Source: Trichomonas tenax (taxonomy: Eukaryota; Parabasalia; Trichomonadida; Trichomonadidae). From it: a stretch of DNA of 35,328 nt. Positions 27,175-35,328 of the stretch are shown one piece after another. The notes beneath the pieces were generated by a model. The model saw nothing but the letters and a program-made list of their open reading frames with translations, searched no databases and was not told the origin of the DNA. The stretch spans positions 1 through 35,328 of the forward strand of contig JALKBU010000526.1 of NCBI GenBank assembly GCA_023091735.1. The letters run 5' to 3'. A program made the position numbers and the translations under genes. Numbering within the stretch: the stretch's first letter is position 1; the number at the start of each line of letters is the position of its first letter.

Positions 27175-28803
27175 ATGGATATCGAGGAACTATTTAAAGA
27201 TCCGTCGATTATCATTGGCGGAAATGACGATGCTTCTTCCTTCTTTTTAAATATCGCAACAGAATTCTTCAAATCAACCAAAGAGAAAGAAATTTCGAAA
27301 AATGCGGCCGGAAAACTTGAAAAATTACTAACAGAGGATTTCGGACAGTTTTCAATTTGGCAACAAATCAATGTTCAGAATAAAGCGGTACTCGAATCCG
27401 CGAGAAATGCGATCGAAACACAAAAACAACAAGAAATCGAAGCGCAAAATCAACAAAATGCAGAGAACGAGGAAGAAGACGAAGAGGATGATGAAGATAT
27501 TAAACGACTTTTGAAAGAACGCAATGAAAAGAATAATGAAAATGCAGAAGAAGAAAACGAAGAATATGACTACGATAACTTTGAATTTGATGAGAATGGT
27601 ATTCAAAAGGCACACATTTCAGATGAAAATCCGGAAGAAGAGGATGCTGAAGAATATGATTACGATAACTTCGAATTTGATCAGGATGGAATCCAAAACG
27701 CACGCATATCAGATGAGAACCAAGAAGAGGAAGATGATGGAGGTAAAATGGGTGAAGAAGAGGAAGGACTTGCGCCAGAATCTGAAGACGAAGATGATGC
27801 GTTTTCTGCAATCTTAACAGGCCAAGCCGGAGAGAATAATGATGACTCTAAGTATATGAATTACAAGGACTTCTTCGGCGATGTTCCACCAGAAGAGTTA
27901 GACGCTGAAGACCGCAAAGCAATGGCTGATGAAGAAGCAGAAGCTAATGGCGAGAAAGATGAAATTAAGGAACAGATCTCAGAGATAGAAAAGAAGATGA
28001 TGGAGCCAAAGCCATGGCACTTGATGGGTGAAGCATCAGCCGCCGACAGACCGAAGGATTCATTGGCTGATATAGAGATTGATTTCGCTGTTTCTAATTC
28101 TCTTCCTCCGGATCCTCTTCCAGCGAAAGAACTCGAAGCTTTGCTGATTCGCCGCATTGAAGCGATGAACTTCGATGATGTTGTTCGCAAGGCAAGGCCA
28201 ACACGCACGCCACAGGAGCTCGAAAAGATATCATCAACAAAGTCAAAGAAGTCTCTCACAGAGCTCTATGAGGACGAAATCATGAAGAAGAAAGGAGATA
28301 ATGAAAGCGATGCTCCTCAATTCACTCAGCAGCAAACAGAAGCCATCGAAATGTGGAAAGCTCTCGAACACGAACTTAATAAGTTCACAGAGCGCCGCTT
28401 CATGGCAAGAAGACCACCAACAAAGGTCGAAGTCACGAAGCAGGATGGCGCTGCAACATTGGATGCGGAGCAGAAGCCAGAGACTACAAAAGCACCGGAA
28501 GAGATCATGAAGCCGGTGAAGTCAACAAGAGAGATGAAGGGAGAGGCAGAGGAAACACATCAAGAGAGAAGAGCAGACAGAAGAATGTACAAGCAGCACT
28601 ACAAGAAGAACCAGGAGAAGAGAGATGCAAAGAAGGGAATATTGTATTCACAGACAGGAAAGGACGGTGCAGAAGTTCAAGTTCTCAACGAAGTCAAGAA
28701 GTTGCAGGAAGGAAAGTTGACTGGTATCGAAGTTTACCAGCCAGGACAGGCAATTCCAGACGAGAAGCAAGAGAAGAAGTTCAGGAAAGACTACTTACTC
28801 TAA
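27175..28803 (+). CDS. MPP10: U3 snoRNP protein MPP10
   Basis: A 542-residue acidic protein of the small-subunit processome. MPP10 binds Imp3 and Imp4 and is needed for the early cleavages of pre-rRNA in the nucleolus. Family landmarks are visible in order: long Glu/Asp-rich tracts (about 85-245), Lys-Tyr-Met-Asn-Tyr-Lys-Asp-Phe-Phe-Gly-Asp (about 225-236), Glu-Pro-Lys-Pro-Trp-His-Leu-Met-Gly-Glu followed by Arg-Pro-Lys-Asp-Ser-Leu (about 277-297), the Asp-Asp-Val-Val-Arg-Lys segment (about 336-341), Lys-Lys-Ser-Leu-Thr-Glu-Leu-Tyr-Glu-Asp-Glu, and a basic C-terminal third. The acidic part contains a near-perfect 30-residue duplication. The start is the first ATG after the promoter elements. 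Confidence 0.85.
   Translation: MDIEELFKDPSIIIGGNDDASSFFLNIATEFFKSTKEKEISKNAAGKLEKLLTEDFGQFSIWQQINVQNKAVLESARNAIETQKQQEIEAQNQQNAENEEEDEEDDEDIKRLLKERNEKNNENAEEENEEYDYDNFEFDENGIQKAHISDENPEEEDAEEYDYDNFEFDQDGIQNARISDENQEEEDDGGKMGEEEEGLAPESEDEDDAFSAILTGQAGENNDDSKYMNYKDFFGDVPPEELDAEDRKAMADEEAEANGEKDEIKEQISEIEKKMMEPKPWHLMGEASAADRPKDSLADIEIDFAVSNSLPPDPLPAKELEALLIRRIEAMNFDDVVRKARPTRTPQELEKISSTKSKKSLTELYEDEIMKKKGDNESDAPQFTQQQTEAIEMWKALEHELNKFTERRFMARRPPTKVEVTKQDGAATLDAEQKPETTKAPEEIMKPVKSTREMKGEAEETHQERRADRRMYKQHYKKNQEKRDAKKGILYSQTGKDGAEVQVLNEVKKLQEGKLTGIEVYQPGQAIPDEKQEKKFRKDYLL
27562..27741 (+). repeat. 90-bp in-frame tandem duplication in MPP10
   Basis: Two 30-codon units (27562-27651 and 27652-27741) both begin Glu-Tyr-Asp-Tyr-Asp-Asn-Phe-Glu-Phe-Asp and end in a Glu-rich run. 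They differ by a few residues and by synonymous changes. Confidence 0.8.
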
Positions 28804-29711
28804 TTTTTTTATATATAAATAGATTTTCTTTATAATTTTTTAATTATAAACAAAAATAGACAAAAAATAGATTTTTAAATGTTTGATAAATTTCACAAAT
28901 TCAGTTCGATGATTCCCCTTTGATTAAATTGCTGACGTTTTTCAATTTACACGAAATATCATATTTTTAAAATTTGACAATCTGACACATTACGTGTTAT
29001 GATTCAAAAGTTCATTATTATTGGAGATTATAACATGATTATATCTGCACAGTATAAACCCATATATTGTGTGTTTAAATTATGGCTTTTGAAACATTTG
29101 ATTGATTATTTCATTCATTAGAACAAAAATAATTTGAAAAGTTGCTTTTTAAATTCAGACCGAAGTAAAAGTACTAGATAATATTTGATGTGTTTAATTG
29201 AACATAAATATATGAGCAAAGGTTGAAATAGAGAGATTATTCGGATTGCGAGAATTTTGTCGTAGAAAAACGAAAATTGCACTTTTCACGAAATCTAATA
29301 TCTTGACATTCAGAACGGCAACAATATGCAGTATGATAATATGTTATGCACCACACAGTGTATATATCATGTATATAAAAATTAGAATTTTCCCTCATCT
29401 CAATGTGTCAATAATAGAAGTTTCAAAAATTGAGGGGATGAAACTGGAGCCTTAATATTCATTTAAGGGGGCTGCTATCATAAAAAGTGACACTTAAGGC
29501 TCATGATTTTAAAAATCATTATGAATGCATAGCATTTTCAAAATATCCTGACTGTAATAATACAATAAAAATGATACAATAACTAGTTATTAATATTACA
29601 ACTTTTTCGGGTGAAAAATTTTAAAATATGATGCAGTTTTTCAACCCAATTTTGAATAGTTTACATCTGATGAGATTGCCTTAAGTTGAGTATATGAATA
29701 AATATTATTTT
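28804..29711. other. Intergenic, about 0.9 kb, no gene seen
   Basis: Between the convergent 3' ends of MPP10 and the PARP gene. It holds AT-rich DNA, a small perfect palindrome (ATGATTTT A AAAATCAT, 29504-29520) and degenerate half-sites near 28950-28995. The 69-codon frame at 29246 starts without a promoter and shows no recognisable domain. Confidence 0.5.
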
Positions 29712-31277
29712 TTACTTATTGAGAGATGCATGGTAATTGAGGATATCCTTAAGTTTTGGAATATGTTCCAATGGTTTCTGAACAATATCATATGAAAAGT
29801 TTGCGTTAACGAACAAAAATCTAACAATGATAGCTTGTTCGTTCATCAATGTGTAGGCTCTGCCGTGATCTTCCAAGTCTGGAACCATCGCAACTTCACA
29901 AAGACCGACAGCTTGCAATGAATTACCAAGATTGGACTTTGGATATCCATTCTGAACGTTTCGAACATAATTAAGTGATGTCAAAAGTTCGCTAGCGAAG
30001 TAAATTCCTGAACCGAAGACTTTACCATTCTGCTGCATCTCTGTTCCTGTTCCATTCTTGAGTCCATTTCTAATAATGGAGTGCCATCTGTCTCCTGTTG
30101 AACCATGCCATAAGAACATGGATCCATACTTAGCTTTGAGCTGCTTGAACTTGTTTTCTCTTTCTTCTGATGCCATGAGTGTCAAGAATTGGTGACGCGT
30201 TGGGAACTGCTTGAGGCGCAATTCAGGCGATAACTCGTACAATTGCGCCTTGTTGGACAAAATGATCCAGTTCAAGAGTAATGTTCCCTTTTCGCCGAGC
30301 ATCGATGTGAGCTGAATATCGTCTGTGCAACGAACCATATCTGAAACTGAAGGAAAAGTTTTAATGATCTTCCGCATTTCATTATCATTTAAGAAAGTTG
30401 GACGTGGATTAAGCCACGCTGTGCCAAGCGCTGTAGAGAAGCATGAGATCATCAGGTCAGCGACATCGGGATCTCTCTTTAACTCTTGAAGCAAACTCGT
30501 TCCAACGCCAAGTTGTGTGAATGAGAAATTGCAAAGTTGATTGTTGCAAACTGAAGGCTTAACTGTGGCTTCTTTGAGTTTCTTTCCGCAGAAGCAGCAG
30601 TGATCCTGAAGGCCGATGAAAAGCTCGCATATTTCCATGATAAAGTACAAAAGATGGCAGGACTCGATCGAACATGGCATTTTCATGCTAACCTCGAGTT
30701 TTTCGCCTGTCTTAAGGAAGTTTCGTGCATCATTGAGATTGTTGTGGCATAAAACAAGTGCTGTCTTGGCTCTATCGTTCGAAATTCCTTCTTTAATGAG
30801 AATTTTAATTAAATTGGGGTCAGCATGACCGGTTGCACTGAGAACATAACTTGCAGCGCGATAATTTGCCTTTGGTTTATATTCTTTGTTGAAAAATTTC
30901 GGAATTAAATCAACAATAAGCGGACGACCGATAAAAACTTGTTTATAAACTGGATGTTCGTATGTTATCTGCGGTTGTTGTGTCCAATCATTATTTAACA
31001 TTTGAATAGTCATTATTAACAAAGTATCGTGAACTGTGAAGCCGTAAACGACTTTTTGAGCAAGCGGTAAAAATGACGCTGGGATGTTGATGTGAATATC
31101 ATTATTTATTGCGGTAACATTCCAGGCTGGAAGGTATTTTTTGAATTCTTCGACTTCTTTTATCGCAGGTGTCAAAGAAACGATGGAAAAGTTGAATTGA
31201 ACGTAGTCGTCGCTTGATTCCTCCTCTTCTTCCTCTTCTTCGTAAACTTCAATGATAACTTCTTCTTCTTCACTCAT
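29712..31277 (-). CDS. PARP6/8-like mono-ADP-ribosyltransferase
   Basis: A 521-residue protein from the ATG of Met-Ser-Glu-Glu-Glu; an upstream in-frame Met lies in promoter-like DNA. After an acidic N-terminus (1-30) comes an unassigned, possibly RWD/UBC-like region (30-150), then a UBA-like stretch near 165-200. A Cys-Cys-Phe-Cys-Gly ... Cys-Asn-Asn-Gln-Leu-Cys segment follows, with Leu-Gly-Val-Gly as in PARP6 and PARP8. The catalytic domain (about 370-510) has Leu-Trp-His-Gly-Ser with His391, then Gly-Ser-Gly-Ile-Tyr-Phe-Ala, the His and Tyr that hold NAD+. Leu-Cys-Glu-Val then Pro-Asp-Leu-Glu-Asp-His-Gly matches the PARP6/8 clade. Members of this clade lack the usual Glu and transfer single ADP-ribose units. 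Substrate unknown. Confidence 0.78.
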   Translation of the reverse strand: MSEEEEVIIEVYEEEEEEEESSDDYVQFNFSIVSLTPAIKEVEEFKKYLPAWNVTAINNDIHINIPASFLPLAQKVVYGFTVHDTLLIMTIQMLNNDWTQQPQITYEHPVYKQVFIGRPLIVDLIPKFFNKEYKPKANYRAASYVLSATGHADPNLIKILIKEGISNDRAKTALVLCHNNLNDARNFLKTGEKLEVSMKMPCSIESCHLLYFIMEICELFIGLQDHCCFCGKKLKEATVKPSVCNNQLCNFSFTQLGVGTSLLQELKRDPDVADLMISCFSTALGTAWLNPRPTFLNDNEMRKIIKTFPSVSDMVRCTDDIQLTSMLGEKGTLLLNWIILSNKAQLYELSPELRLKQFPTRHQFLTLMASEERENKFKQLKAKYGSMFLWHGSTGDRWHSIIRNGLKNGTGTEMQQNGKVFGSGIYFASELLTSLNYVRNVQNGYPKSNLGNSLQAVGLCEVAMVPDLEDHGRAYTLMNEQAIIVRFLFVNANFSYDIVQKPLEHIPKLKDILNYHASLNK

Positions 31278-31917
31278 TTTCTGACAAATAAAATTATGCC
31301 AAATAAATTTGACTGTCATTTCTTAATTTACATGCAAAATTATTTGAAATTGTTTAGTTTATGTGTCATAAATTTTTATTGATAAGTTTATTTGTCATAA
31401 TAATGATTTTATATTGTTTACATGATATTTTCTGATAAGGTGTAATTTTTGAATGATTTATTAGTCAAATTTTGAGCATAACACTGTCTTATTTCTAAAT
31501 TTAAGAATAAGAATATTAAGAATTCAGTTATTTATTATTAAAGAAACTATCTATTCGTTACATTTGCAGTGATGCAATATATAATCAATCTTTGCATGTA
31601 GAGCTAGCAATGAATTTTCGTTGTAAACATATTTAGTTAACTGATGCCACTTTAAAATACTAAATTGAAATATATATTTACAAAAATGTATATACGTATG
31701 ATTTCGTAATAAATTTATTTATTATTCATGAATCTATTATCATTAGATCAATCACAATAATATGATAACAATATAATTTGAAAATTGGAAAAATAATGTC
31801 TGATAAAGGTCAATAGAACTTTATGATGATATTAAATACAACAATGTGTGATAACAAACAATAGTAAAAAGTCATATAACAAGATAAAAATTTTGAGAAT
31901 ATCAAAATCAGAGATAA
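31278..31917. other. Intergenic, PARP promoter side, no gene seen
   Basis: AT-rich. It has degenerate half-sites (TTTACATG near 31328, TTTATGTGTCATAAA near 31359, TTTATTTGTCATAA near 31387, TTTACATGA near 31417) in minus-strand promoter position for the PARP gene. No open frame of note. Confidence 0.45.
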
Positions 31918-32592
31918 TTAGCAAACAATCTCAGCAAACTTCTTCTGTGGGAGAGTAACTGTTTCTCCATCGATTGCAAGAACAACATTTGGATTAACAA
32001 ACATTATATGAGCTTTAATATCTGGATCTATCTTCAGCGACACAATGTCACCGATTCTGTATGTTTTCTGATTGATAACAATTGTTTCTTTCGTTGCTTG
32101 AAATTTCGATTTTTTGCTCTCTTCAATATCTGCGACTATTTCTTGTTGCTTTAGCTTCGGCGAGTGATCCTGTCTGTAATTTGCAAGTGAAGCACCTTCA
32201 AAATAAGATTTTACATCTCTGAGATTTTTAAATATTGTCGGATTCTCTGATAAAAAGTAAGAATAGCAGTCTGGAAAGTGCTTTTTCAGTACATCAGCGC
32301 GAAATCTGAGGTATTCTTTAAATCTAATTTCGATTTGATTTTCATAATATTCGCAATCGCTGTTACAGCACTTCAATGAGTTTTCTTTTTCATCCTCTGA
32401 GAATTTTATCTCGTTATTTCTCCATTCTTCCAAAGCTTTTTCTTCTTTTTCGGAATATTCCTCGAATTTCTTGAGATAATCGAGATAATCCTGATTGACT
32501 CCTTTCTTCAACATAATAACTTGCTGCGCGATGTAATTGTACTTCTGTATCAATCGATTTATATCTTGAGCTTTATTTTGATTATCAGACAT
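31918..32592 (-). CDS. Sds3/BRMS1-like protein (tentative)
   Basis: A 224-residue protein. Residues 10-115 are a charged coiled coil, with Asn-Gln-Asp-Tyr-Leu-Asp-Tyr-Leu-Lys-Lys-Phe-Glu-Glu-Tyr resembling the Pro-Glu-Tyr-Leu-x-x-Leu-Lys-Lys-Leu start of the Sds3/BRMS1 coiled coil. The last 55 residues (Tyr-Arg-Ile-Gly-Asp-Ile-Val-Ser-Leu ... Val-Thr-Leu-Pro-Gln-Lys-Lys-Phe) look like the small beta-barrel that ends those proteins. Sds3 is a scaffold of the Sin3 histone deacetylase complex. The match is by pattern only, so a different coiled-coil protein is possible. The start is the first ATG, 12 nt after an initiator-like TCATTATT. Confidence 0.45.
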   Translation of the reverse strand: MSDNQNKAQDINRLIQKYNYIAQQVIMLKKGVNQDYLDYLKKFEEYSEKEEKALEEWRNNEIKFSEDEKENSLKCCNSDCEYYENQIEIRFKEYLRFRADVLKKHFPDCYSYFLSENPTIFKNLRDVKSYFEGASLANYRQDHSPKLKQQEIVADIEESKKSKFQATKETIVINQKTYRIGDIVSLKIDPDIKAHIMFVNPNVVLAIDGETVTLPQKKFAEIVC

Positions 32593-32596
32593 TAAA

Positions 32597-32604
32597 AATA
32601 ATGA
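32597..32604 (-). promoter_or_regulatory. Initiator-like TCATTATT of the Sds3-like gene
   Basis: On the minus strand TCATTATT begins 12 nt before the ATG at 32592 and fits the first half of the trichomonad initiator consensus. No TTTGACATGTAAA element is seen nearby. Confidence 0.4.
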
Positions 32605-32769
32605 CTTGAAAACTTATTAGATATCACTTCAAACTAAATTATATTATAACTACCTATTAAAATATAACCAAATATGAAATAATTATCAAAATATCTTTGA
32701 TAAATATAAAATCGTCTTTGCTAGTTAAAATTTAAAAATTTGTATTATGTATAAACTAAATTTTCAAGA

Positions 32770-34542
32770 TCAATGGAATATAACAATATTTTGTTTCAAA
32801 ACAAGTCTTTCTGTTGCAATTATGTTCCATGCGTTGAGGTTAATGCGCTTCTTGCTGGAGTCAAGAACAAGAGAAGAGCCGAAGTACGTCAAAATGAGGA
32901 AGCTTGCAGCAACAATAGAGATGAAAGCTAAAAAATAGATGGAGTAACTTGTGCTTTCACCCATTTCAGCCATCTTCGCGTCATCATCTGCTGCCTGGAT
33001 GGAAATAAGCTCCTTGGCTTCCTGCTTAGCCTTGTTATCCAATGATTCGATAACAGCAACAACTTTCTTCATCGATCTGTAAATCAATATGTGTGTGATA
33101 ATCAACGGCGTGAAAACGGCAAAAGCGGTCATTATAGGAACAGCAACGGACATCATGAAGAAGAAAGCATTCATTGCCTGTCCCTGGTTGTACTGGGAGT
33201 CGGATATCTGTGAATAAAGAGCTGAAACTTACTCAAAGAATGGCAAAAAGTTCAAAGATAGCTCGCATGCATTGGGATTTGTCATTAAATCGGAAACATT
33301 TTCTTTTCCGTCCATTTCTCTTTGATTGGCCAAAAACATAGATATGATATTTGCTAAGCTGGCAGTGGTGTTCACGAAGTATGGACATGTTTGGTATGAA
33401 GTCGTTCTTGTGATGAGATTTCCTGCATAATTAAATATATCGATTGATCTCGTCATAGATCTATCTGCAAGGAGTTCAATAATGGTCTGGAAGGCTGTTG
33501 ATGATCTGTTTGTGAAGTTAATAACACCTGGAAGCATATTAGTTGAAAAGTTAACGAATAAGTTATCATCTGGACGAAGAAATGTCTCTATGTAGGCAGT
33601 ATACTTCTGTAACTGGTCCATTTCGCGATAAAACTCGGATACAAGATTAACATTAGATAAAGCAATGTAAAACCTTGTCTTTGAGACCGCATCCAGCTGC
33701 TTCATATCAGCAATAACGTCCTGGAGCTGAATAACAGCTGTAGAAACGCCAAAAATAAAGGTCACAATTATAAAAACGATGATAGCGATTGCTACAACGT
33801 TGATTGCCTTAACTTGTGTTGGTATTTTGTTTTAGAGCATTCTATGAAGCGCTAATCTCACTCTTGCCTGCTTAATCGATAGTTTTCCGATATATTCTTC
33901 GATATCGGCATCCAAAGCTTCAGTACCGTCCATAGAGATCTCAATGCTGTTGTTTCCTGAGCTTCCTGTGGTCAATCCATTTGTTTTATTGGCTACATTG
34001 TTATTTCTCTTCTTATTGATTGATTCATTCAAATCTAAGATCTTTTCAGTGAGATACTTCGGGAAGGCGGTGACCATGGACCTGAAAGCGAAGTTAACAG
34101 AGAAAAATCTTCCCCTTTCAATAACTTGTTGTCTATTCTTCATCTTAAGGCCCGTTAGGAAGTCACATTCCGCATCAATGAGGTATCTTGCGTACTCTTC
34201 ACAGAACTTTGGGTTGTTTGGAGCACTTAAAAGTGCTTCTTCCCAAATTGCATGTGCAGAGATTGCTTTTATTGCCATTGTCTCAAGATATCCTGAGTTA
34301 AGCTTGCTTGAATCAATTCCGGTACGCGACATCATCTCCAAATGTCTAGACATGTTCTTTAATTCGATTAATTTTAATTTCGTTTGTGAATTTGATGAAA
34401 ACTGCCTTAGCGACTTAACGGCTTCGATCTAGAACAATAAGAACCTTGTCTGGTACTTAAGAGTCCTTCTAACTCTCAATAATCTTTCTAATTTGTTTTG
34501 GATTGATTTTCTTTTACTACAGAACGATGTTAATCGATTTTA
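32770..34542 (-). pseudogene. Transmembrane cyclase pseudogene, in-frame stops, no catalytic end
   Basis: A single minus-strand frame from about 34540 to 32770 reads through four stops without any shift: TAA 34542-34540, TAG 34431-34429, TAA 33834-33832 and TAA 33231-33229. Between them is the middle of a transmembrane cyclase like the one at 11313: a TPR-like part with Ile-Trp-Glu-Glu-Ala-Leu and Ala-Pro-Asn-Asn-Pro-Lys-Phe, a membrane segment just after 33832, a long extracellular loop, a second membrane segment near 33174-33090, and a third near 32950. It ends at a TGA at 32770 in AT-rich DNA before any PAS or cyclase domain, and lacks the N-terminal membrane bundle. Trichomonad transmembrane cyclases are known to include many pseudogenes. 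Confidence 0.75.
34489..34524. repeat. 36-bp segment with an inverted near-copy at 34783-34818
   Basis: Within the 5' part of the cyclase pseudogene. The minus-strand sequence matches plus-strand 34783-34818 at 34 of 36 positions (both begin TTCTGTAGTAAAAGAAAATC), so the two form an inverted repeat about 260 bp apart. Confidence 0.7.
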
Positions 34543-35001
34543 GTATTTCACGACTTCGAAATACAACGGGGTGTTTGGACAATATGGAAAATAACCTCCA
34601 GAAATTTTGGGACTAAAAAATAGCTTTCTCGTAATCTACAACTTTCTAGCATATTTTGATTGGCTATTCTTATTTTATAGCTTATATAAAACAATACTTT
34701 TAATGTTTTAGGTTAAAATATTACATTTTATTAGAGACGCCCTGGCAAACCAACACCTAAATAACGTCATTGACTTAGGGTTTTCTGTAGTAAAAGAAAA
34801 TCAATCCAAAATAAGTTATCTCTAATAAAAATTTCTCGTGTGATAATATTATTGATTTTGGAGATGAACCAGTTAATTGTTTAGAAGAGGCGGGAAAGAG
34901 GTTTTGATCGTCAATAATCTTTTACTTATATGTTGTTTATCTGGGAATGTATTGAATTGATAAAATAAAGCAACCAATGGTTTATTACTCGAAAGAAGGG
35001 C
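34543..35001. other. Intergenic with small inverted repeats, no gene seen
   Basis: Lies between the cyclase pseudogene's 5' side and the 3' end of the GH19-like gene. It holds the inverted 36-bp copy and a 12-bp terminal-inverted-repeat pair, otherwise AT-rich DNA. Confidence 0.5.
34726..34830. repeat. 105-bp segment bounded by perfect 12-bp inverted repeats
   Basis: TTTTATTAGAGA (34726-34737) and TCTCTAATAAAA (34819-34830). The right arm directly abuts the 36-bp cyclase-derived copy (34783-34818). No target-site duplication is seen. Confidence 0.5.
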
Positions 35002-35328
35002 TTAGAAGATACCACAAGCACGGTTGTAGTATGTTCTGCGGGACTCGAGACCATTGTAGCCACCGTTGACTCTTCTTGTGACTTGCTCGACGGAAGCACC
35101 CTGATCGCAGAGCGAATTCATGCCGTTCCTGTACCACCAGTAGCCGGCAGATGTCCATGGGTACCTGGAAGCGACGTAGTCAACACCATTCATGACACCC
35201 TGGTCACCAATGTAGTTAGCGAAGTTCTGGTAGTTGGATCTGCCGGTGAGCTGGATGTAGCCACCACCCTTGTACTTTGGACCATCACCTGGGTAGATGT
35301 TGCCAAGATCTCTGCGGCCCTCGTAAGC
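35002..35328 (-). CDS. GH19-type glycoside hydrolase, 3' end only
   Basis: The last 108 residues of a minus-strand gene whose 5' part lies beyond the window; stop TAA at 35004-35002. The frame opens [10 protein letters not shown], then [21 protein letters not shown]. This is the GH19 chitinase / phage-type endolysin signature. Ala-Gly-Tyr-Trp-Trp then [11 protein letters not shown], closing with Arg-Arg-Thr-Tyr-Tyr, also fits GH19. Members cleave chitin or peptidoglycan, so a role against bacteria is plausible. The segment is distinctly richer in G and C, especially at third positions, than neighbouring genes. Transfer from bacteria or phage, or strong expression, could explain this. Confidence 0.75.
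   Translation of the reverse strand, partial: AYEGRRDLGNIYPGDGPKYKGGGYIQLTGRSNYQNFANYIGDQGVMNGVDYVASRYPWTSAGYWWYRNGMNSLCDQGASVEQVTRRVNGGYNGLESRRTYYNRACGIF

Noticed and set aside
27352..27811. Minus-strand hydrophobic ORFs opposite MPP10
   Set aside because: Antisense shadows of the acidic Glu/Asp tract.
29246..29455. 69-codon ORF between MPP10 and PARP
   Set aside because: No domain or promoter support, and composition like the surrounding AT-rich DNA.
17759..34542. In-frame TAA/TAG codons in two genes as evidence of stop-codon reassignment
   Set aside because: The intact genes here end at TAA or TGA at the expected family length, with no readthrough extension, and the interrupted genes belong to families known for pseudogenes. 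Nonsense mutation is simpler.
1..35328. tRNA, rRNA, snRNA genes and CRISPR arrays
   Set aside because: I looked for tRNA arm signatures and regularly spaced repeats and found none. The repeat clusters seen are foldbacks or short tandems.

Overview
This is AT-rich nuclear DNA from a trichomonad parasite, most likely Trichomonas vaginalis or a close relative. The reasons are intronless genes with very short 5' leaders, initiator-like TCAYTWYTCATTA boxes just upstream of several start codons, and members of the families expanded in trichomonads: BspA-like leucine-rich repeats, ankyrin-repeat genes, and transmembrane cyclases with their pseudogenes. Species is an inference; no rRNA or tRNA gene is visible.

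Layout. 1-2080 holds an open frame cut by the window edge, a small membrane protein and a long non-coding stretch. 2137-7689 is gene-dense: a double-PHD chromatin protein (+), a Cdc25/Acr2-type rhodanese (-) and an NAD(P)HX epimerase (+) diverging from a promoter with repeated elements, then a PDI-like secretory protein without CxxC (-). 7740-10110 is a gene graveyard of BspA-like and ankyrin remnants. 11313-16058 is a full-length transmembrane cyclase with a PAS domain, 16511-17440 an unrecognised protein, and 17471-18169 a surface-protein gene broken by one stop. Next come an inverted-repeat cluster (18243-18556), a CAMK/AMPK-like kinase lacking an ATG, IFT74, and an oxysterol-binding protein. 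Around 25.3 kb two broken genes diverge from one promoter element: a ruined ankyrin gene (+) and a possible ankyrin remnant (-). Then follow MPP10, a PARP6/8-like ADP-ribosyltransferase (-), an Sds3/BRMS1-like protein (-), a second transmembrane cyclase that is a pseudogene (-), and the 3' end of a GH19-type glycoside hydrolase (-) cut by the window end.

The intact genes are mostly unrelated housekeeping genes (ribosome biogenesis, flagellar transport, lipid transfer, chromatin, metabolite repair), not an operon. What links the loci is a recurrent near-palindromic element, TTTGACATGTAAA or its split halves, found upstream of both intact and dead genes. I see no clearly new multi-gene system. 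The best leads are this promoter grammar, the cyclase with two substituted catalytic positions, nonsense-only pseudogenes, and the GH19-like gene.
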